The notes below the pieces were generated by a model. The model was not told the origin of the DNA. It saw only the letters and a list, made by a program, of their open reading frames with translations, and ran no database searches. 24,202 bases of DNA from JBBTCX01 sp038043045 (GTDB taxonomy: Bacteria; Planctomycetota; Phycisphaerae; UBA1845). Position numbers and translations under genes: made by a program. The number at the start of each line of letters is the position of its first letter. Positions within the stretch are counted from its first letter, which is position 1. The DNA lies in assembly GCA_038043045.1 (NCBI GenBank), contig JBBTCX010000086.1, positions 1 through 24,202 of the forward strand, in the 5' to 3' direction. Positions 24,052-24,202 of the stretch are shown in pieces.

Positions 24052-24122
24052 AAGTGGCACACAGTGGCACAAGGCCGCGCGGACTGAAGTCCGCGGCTCG
24101 CCTCTGTCGGGGCAAGCCCGAC
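24052..24122. repeat. REP-like element with two hairpins, preceded by a short direct repeat
   Basis: CGCGGACT-GA-AGTCCGCG (24078-24095) is an 8-bp inverted repeat with a two-base centre. GTCGGG-GCAAG-CCCGAC (24106-24122) is a second hairpin 10 bases later. AGTGGCAC occurs twice just before them (24053-24060 and 24063-24070). Paired GC-rich hairpins between genes resemble REP/BIME elements dispersed in many genomes, including planctomycetes. Lying between rfbA and rpsL, they may also slow or end transcription, though no U-tract follows. Confidence 0.55.
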
Positions 24123-24147
24123 GTGCGATGGGCAAGGTTGAATTAAT

Positions 24148-24202
24148 ATGCCGACGATAAATCAACTAATCAAAAGACCAAGAAAAACCTCCAAGCGCAA
24201 AT
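24148..24202 (+). CDS. rpsL: Ribosomal protein S12, N-terminal fragment (3' end outside the window)
   Basis: The first 18 codons read MPTINQLIKRPRKTSKRK, the well-known start of ribosomal protein S12, before the window ends. S12 is part of the 30S decoding centre. In most bacteria rpsL opens the str operon (rpsL-rpsG-fusA-tuf), so those genes are expected to the right. AAGG (24134-24137) ten bases upstream is a weak ribosome binding site. Confidence 0.93.
   Translation, partial: MPTINQLIKRPRKTSKRK

Overview
The window looks like chromosomal DNA of a planctomycete-type bacterium (Planctomycetota). This rests on three things: a dockerin/EF-hand-like C-terminus on a secreted protein at the left edge, a TMTC-like membrane glycosyltransferase with TPRs, and an exosortase/EpsI polysaccharide locus next to long TPR proteins. 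The assignment is an inference from protein style, not a phylogenetic result.

Left part (1-10.1 kb, mostly + strand). In order: the tail of a secreted dockerin-like protein; a secreted proline iminopeptidase-type alpha/beta hydrolase; an exported protein with a HEAT-like segment, not recognised; a GT-C/TPR membrane protein; a class I/II-type histone-deacetylase-like hydrolase (- strand); a type II HAD hydrolase; a deiodinase-like thioredoxin-fold protein interrupted by an in-frame TGA; a secreted S46 dipeptidyl-peptidase; and ruvX. The TGA in the deiodinase-like gene sits exactly where vertebrate deiodinases carry selenocysteine. It is followed by a hairpin with a GGU loop like a bacterial SECIS element, so the gene is read here as one selenoprotein of 231 residues rather than two ORFs or a pseudogene.

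Middle part (10.07-22.5 kb, - strand). pgi (glucose-6-phosphate isomerase) lies downstream of a compact five-gene polysaccharide/exosortase operon. In transcription order the operon is: a fusion of a degenerate sugar nucleotidyltransferase plus left-handed beta-helix with an exosortase, an EpsI/DUF3485 protein, a Wzz-BY-kinase co-polymerase, a polyprenyl-phosphate sugar transferase, and a 1400-residue TPR protein. A good promoter candidate and two palindromes precede it. The nucleotidyltransferase-exosortase fusion is the most unusual architecture in the window. It suggests that protein sorting and polysaccharide precursor sensing or handling are tied together on one polypeptide. No PEP-CTERM substrate is visible here.

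Right part (22.5-24.2 kb, + strand). A dTDP-4-dehydrorhamnose 3,5-epimerase-family gene and a glucose-1-phosphate thymidylyltransferase gene form a tight pair that probably feeds the polysaccharide pathway. A two-hairpin REP-like element follows, and then the first 18 codons of rpsL (ribosomal protein S12), cut by the window edge and presumably opening a str-type ribosomal operon.
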